In this document: one piece after another, positions 23,567 to 25,723 of the stretch
Numbering within the stretch: position 1 is the stretch's first letter
Layout: each line of letters begins with the position of its first letter
NCBI GenBank assembly: GCA_964502525.1
Contig: CAZCXH010000059.1
Location: forward strand, 1-25,723
Direction: 5' to 3'
DNA: 25,723 nucleotides
Source of the DNA: DATLYB01 sp964502525
GTDB taxonomy: Bacteria; Bacteroidota; Bacteroidia; Chitinophagales; CAIOSU01
Translations under genes and position numbers: made by a program
Notes under the pieces: generated by a model
Databases searched by the model: none
What the model was told of the DNA's origin: nothing
The model's input: the letters and a program-made list of their open reading frames with translations, nothing else

Positions 23567-24564
23567 GCATTCATAGGCTGCTTTGCCAGTGAATTTTTCA
23601 GGTGGTCAATCACTTTCACCTCAACAGCGTCAATCTTTTTCATTTCGGCAAGATAGAAGGAAACCCAATCAGTCAGATGAATAAGGTAAAGAGCCCGCTC
23701 AATATGCGAATTCCCTTTCGACCAAATCTCGATAATCGTATCGCAATAGGATGAAATAATTTCTTTATTGATTTCGATGCGCTGCCGGTTGCGGCTGTAA
23801 TCGTTGTTATTTCTGAGAAATATTACTGCCCAGTCGTCACTCCTGACGCGCCAGCCCACCAGCTCATTATGGTTCATCTCAGGTATCACGTGATGCCAGC
23901 ACAGCATCTTCGAGTTCTCGTTGATCTGCTGCCTGAAGCGCACCGCCACTGACGCCATGGGCGTGGTGACATAGATGATGGGTATTTTACCGTGCAGTTG
24001 TCCGGCAATTTTCTTCGCTTCAGCACGGATAACGTTTTCTTCCGCATCCAGCAGTTCGATGGCGCTGTTAAGCTCCGGTTCGAATTTGTCAGGCACCAGT
24101 TGCAAATAATGCAATGCGAATAGCTGCTGCACCAGCGAATAGCCGAGGCTGGCGCGAGGCGGGTTGCCTCCCGGAACGATGATGTGGTCCAACCCATGCT
24201 GCTTGCAGGTTTCAATCATTTTACCCCCGGAGCTGATGCACACGATTTTCGCTTTTCTCCCCAGTGCGATATCCAAAGCCTGCAGAGTTTCCTCGGTATT
24301 GCCGGAATAAGAGGAAGCAATCACCAGCGTGTTCTTATTCACATAGTTGGGAAGAAAATAATCTTTGTTCACATCAAAGGGAATCCTGAGTTCGTCATTC
24401 ACAAATTCATGCACCAGGTTGCCGCCAATGCCCGAGCCGCCCAGCCCGGTCACCACTATATTCATTATGGGAAAGCTGTGGGGTTTGATTTCGGCTTTCT
24501 TTGCTATCGCGATGGCTTCCCGAAGCTGGCGGGTGAAATTGGAGATGAGTTGATCCATGGTCAT
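23563..24564 (-). CDS. Bifunctional phosphoglucose/phosphomannose isomerase (SIS domain)
   Basis: 333 residues from the ATG at 24564. An earlier in-frame ATG at 24585 overlaps the -7 promoter box, and the ATG at 24558 is also possible. SIS motifs: VVTGLGGSGIGG (near residue 40), ASSYSGNTEETLQAL (near 85) and GGNPPRASLGYS. HHVIPEMNHNELVGW carries the catalytic Glu/His seen in the archaeal-type bifunctional isomerases common in Bacteroidota. It interconverts fructose-6-P with glucose-6-P and mannose-6-P. It is first in the operon with lipB and trmD; the last gene, a GT-C enzyme, may use a sugar it supplies. Confidence 0.87.
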   Translation of the reverse strand: MTMDQLISNFTRQLREAIAIAKKAEIKPHSFPIMNIVVTGLGGSGIGGNLVHEFVNDELRIPFDVNKDYFLPNYVNKNTLVIASSYSGNTEETLQALDIALGRKAKIVCISSGGKMIETCKQHGLDHIIVPGGNPPRASLGYSLVQQLFALHYLQLVPDKFEPELNSAIELLDAEENVIRAEAKKIAGQLHGKIPIIYVTTPMASVAVRFRQQINENSKMLCWHHVIPEMNHNELVGWRVRSDDWAVIFLRNNNDYSRNRQRIEINKEIISSYCDTIIEIWSKGNSHIERALYLIHLTDWVSFYLAEMKKIDAVEVKVIDHLKNSLAKQPMNA

Positions 24565-24582
24565 GAAAAAAATATTTGAATG

Positions 24583-24590
24583 CAAAGATA
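24583..24590 (-). promoter_or_regulatory. -7 promoter element for the isomerase-lipB-trmD operon
   Basis: TATCTTTG on the minus strand fits TAnnTTTG exactly. It ends 19 bp before the ATG at 24564. Transcription would begin downstream of the earlier ATG at 24585, which rules that start out. No clear -33 TTG was found. Confidence 0.5.
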
Positions 24591-24640
24591 CCCGTATTAA
24601 AAATTCATGCGGTAAGAGGCGGAATCTTTAATTTAGAGCG

Positions 24641-25546
24641 GTGCTCAGGATAGCCCATATCATCAATCCGGTGAAGGTCAGTGAATCTTCTGATTTATTC
24701 ACCGCACAGCCGATCACGTTTGAAACGATGCGCATTGCAAGAGAGTTTGCGCAGCATGAGACAGCGGTGGAACTGCTGGCTGTTCAGTATCCGGAAGACC
24801 GCGAAATCATTCCGCCCTGGGTCAGGATGCTGCCGGATTTGAAGCGCTCCGTACTCCAATACGGTGAATTCAAAATCAAAAGGAAGTATCCATTGATCAG
24901 CGATATTCTCACAGCGCTTCTCGAGGGAACGGATTGTGATTATCTTATCTATACCAACAGCGACATCGCGCTGATGCCGCAGTTTTATATGGCGGTGAAA
25001 AGCTTCATCGGACAGGGGCTGGATGGGTTCATCATCAACAGGCGCAGGGTTTCATCGGGGTTTAAAAACATAAGCGACATGCCTTTGATGTGGTCGGAGA
25101 TGGGCGCCCCTCATCCCGGCTTCGACTGCTTTGTGTTTCACCGCAGCATGGTGCCGAAATTTATTCTGGGAAACATCTGCGTGGGCGTGCCGTTCGTGGA
25201 GGCAACGCTGGCGCATAACATGTTTGCGTTCAGCAATTCTTTCAAACTGTTCACCGATAAGCACCTCACCATCCACATCGGGCTGGAGGTGATGCCCGCA
25301 AGGGATAATGAATATCACCAATTCAACCATGAGGAGTTCAGGAAGATATTCAGGCAGTTGAAGCCCGTGCTCTCTCCATCACGGCTGCCGTATTCATCGC
25401 TTCCCTTTTACCGCAAGGTGATCAAATGGGGGCTGAACCCGGCAGTGTTCATTTTGCCAAATATCCAGATTGAAGCGAAAGGGTGGTGGAACCGGCTGAA
25501 ATTTACGTTGAACGAGATAAGGTGGAGGTGGCTGGCGAAGAGGTGA
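24641..25546 (+). CDS. Glycosyltransferase-like protein of unknown substrate
   Basis: 301 residues with a GTG start at 24641 (VLRIAHIINPV). No ATG fits upstream, and the divergent promoter region is only 55 bp to the isomerase. The pattern CDYLIYTNSDIALMPQFY (about 99-116) has the TNSDIAL acidic motif of GT-A-type sugar transferases, and DGFIINRRRV and HPGFDCFVFHR follow. The basic C-terminus (RWRWLAKR) may contact the membrane. Function is probably sugar or polysaccharide related; no specific family could be named with confidence. Confidence 0.65.
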   Translation: MLRIAHIINPVKVSESSDLFTAQPITFETMRIAREFAQHETAVELLAVQYPEDREIIPPWVRMLPDLKRSVLQYGEFKIKRKYPLISDILTALLEGTDCDYLIYTNSDIALMPQFYMAVKSFIGQGLDGFIINRRRVSSGFKNISDMPLMWSEMGAPHPGFDCFVFHRSMVPKFILGNICVGVPFVEATLAHNMFAFSNSFKLFTDKHLTIHIGLEVMPARDNEYHQFNHEEFRKIFRQLKPVLSPSRLPYSSLPFYRKVIKWGLNPAVFILPNIQIEAKGWWNRLKFTLNEIRWRWLAKR

Positions 25547-25638
25547 TATTAGATATTAGATATTAGATATTAGATGTTAGATATTAGATGTTAGATGTTA
25601 GGAGGTATTATCTAATGTCTGAAGTCTAATGTCTAACT
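25546..25638. repeat. Heptad-periodic repeat tract after the glycosyltransferase-like gene
   Basis: Eight 7-bp units ATATTAG or ATGTTAG run from 25546 to 25601, the first overlapping the stop codon. After a 9-bp gap come TCTAATG, TCTGAAG, TCTAATG, TCTAACT (25611-25638). The two halves are complementary: AGATGTTAGA in the RNA can pair with UCUAAUGUCU over 10 pairs with two G-U, so an imperfect hairpin is possible. The same period occurs at 1058-1099. Confidence 0.85.
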
Positions 25639-25656
25639 CTTAATTTACCAGAAAAA

Positions 25657-25687
25657 CAAAAGCCGATGGTCCTTCCACCGGCTTTTG
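25657..25687. terminator. Intrinsic terminator, probably bidirectional
   Basis: CAAAAGCCGATGG (25657-25669) pairs with CCACCGGCTTTTG (25675-25687) with one mismatch and a 5-base loop. The stem ends in a T-run on the plus strand and has an A-run on the other side, so it can stop transcription from both directions. Confidence 0.85.
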
Positions 25688-25723
25688 CCTTTCCTGAGTC
25701 ATGAAAAGGATGTAAACCAACGG

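Overview
The window looks like chromosomal DNA from a Bacteroidota bacterium, probably a Chitinophagales/Sphingobacteriales-type lineage. The evidence is secreted proteins with type IX secretion (T9SS) C-terminal sorting domains and SprB-type repeats, promoter elements of the Bacteroidota TAnnTTTG type, a DUF4783-nadC gene pair, and generally weak Shine-Dalgarno sites. There are no rRNA or tRNA genes, no CRISPR array and no recognisable transposase or integrase.

Layout. (1) 1-4661, minus strand: two tandem paralogous secreted beta-helix proteins, the left one cut by the window edge; heptad-periodic DNA lies between them. (2) 4662-8681: two small plus-strand ORFs, then a minus-strand block of toxin-antitoxin (TA)-like modules built around odhB (E2 of 2-oxoglutarate dehydrogenase). 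In transcription order it runs antitoxin-mazF/pemK, odhB, HEPN-MNT pair, a displaced second copy of the odhB 3' end, then a small partner gene plus a nucleotidyltransferase. (3) 8712-13186: glycan genes, namely a SAM methyltransferase, a GT25-like glycosyltransferase and a 1062-residue protein with three glycosyltransferase modules. (4) 13195-16456: a Doc-family TA pair, a Tat-signal/T9SS protein with DGYYD repeats, a decayed UPF0175-PIN TA pair, a frameshifted acetyltransferase-like remnant, HMG-CoA lyase, and a hicBA pair whose hicA is frameshifted near its end. (5) 16596-25546: ordinary metabolism, namely an M20 peptidase, a lipoprotein, a DUF4783-nadC-lipid kinase operon (plus), a phosphosugar isomerase-lipB-trmD-membrane mannosyltransferase operon (minus), and a glycosyltransferase-like gene followed by heptad repeats and a strong terminator.

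The main theme is about 11 kb (5.3-16.5 kb) in which six TA-like modules, four apparently intact in sequence and two damaged, sit within a few bases of core genes. The most unusual structure is a 68-bp near-identical copy of the odhB 3' end, stop codon included, on the far side of the HEPN-MNT pair. This resembles the scar of an element that integrates at the 3' end of a conserved gene and restores it. Family names come from reading motifs by eye; no database search was possible.
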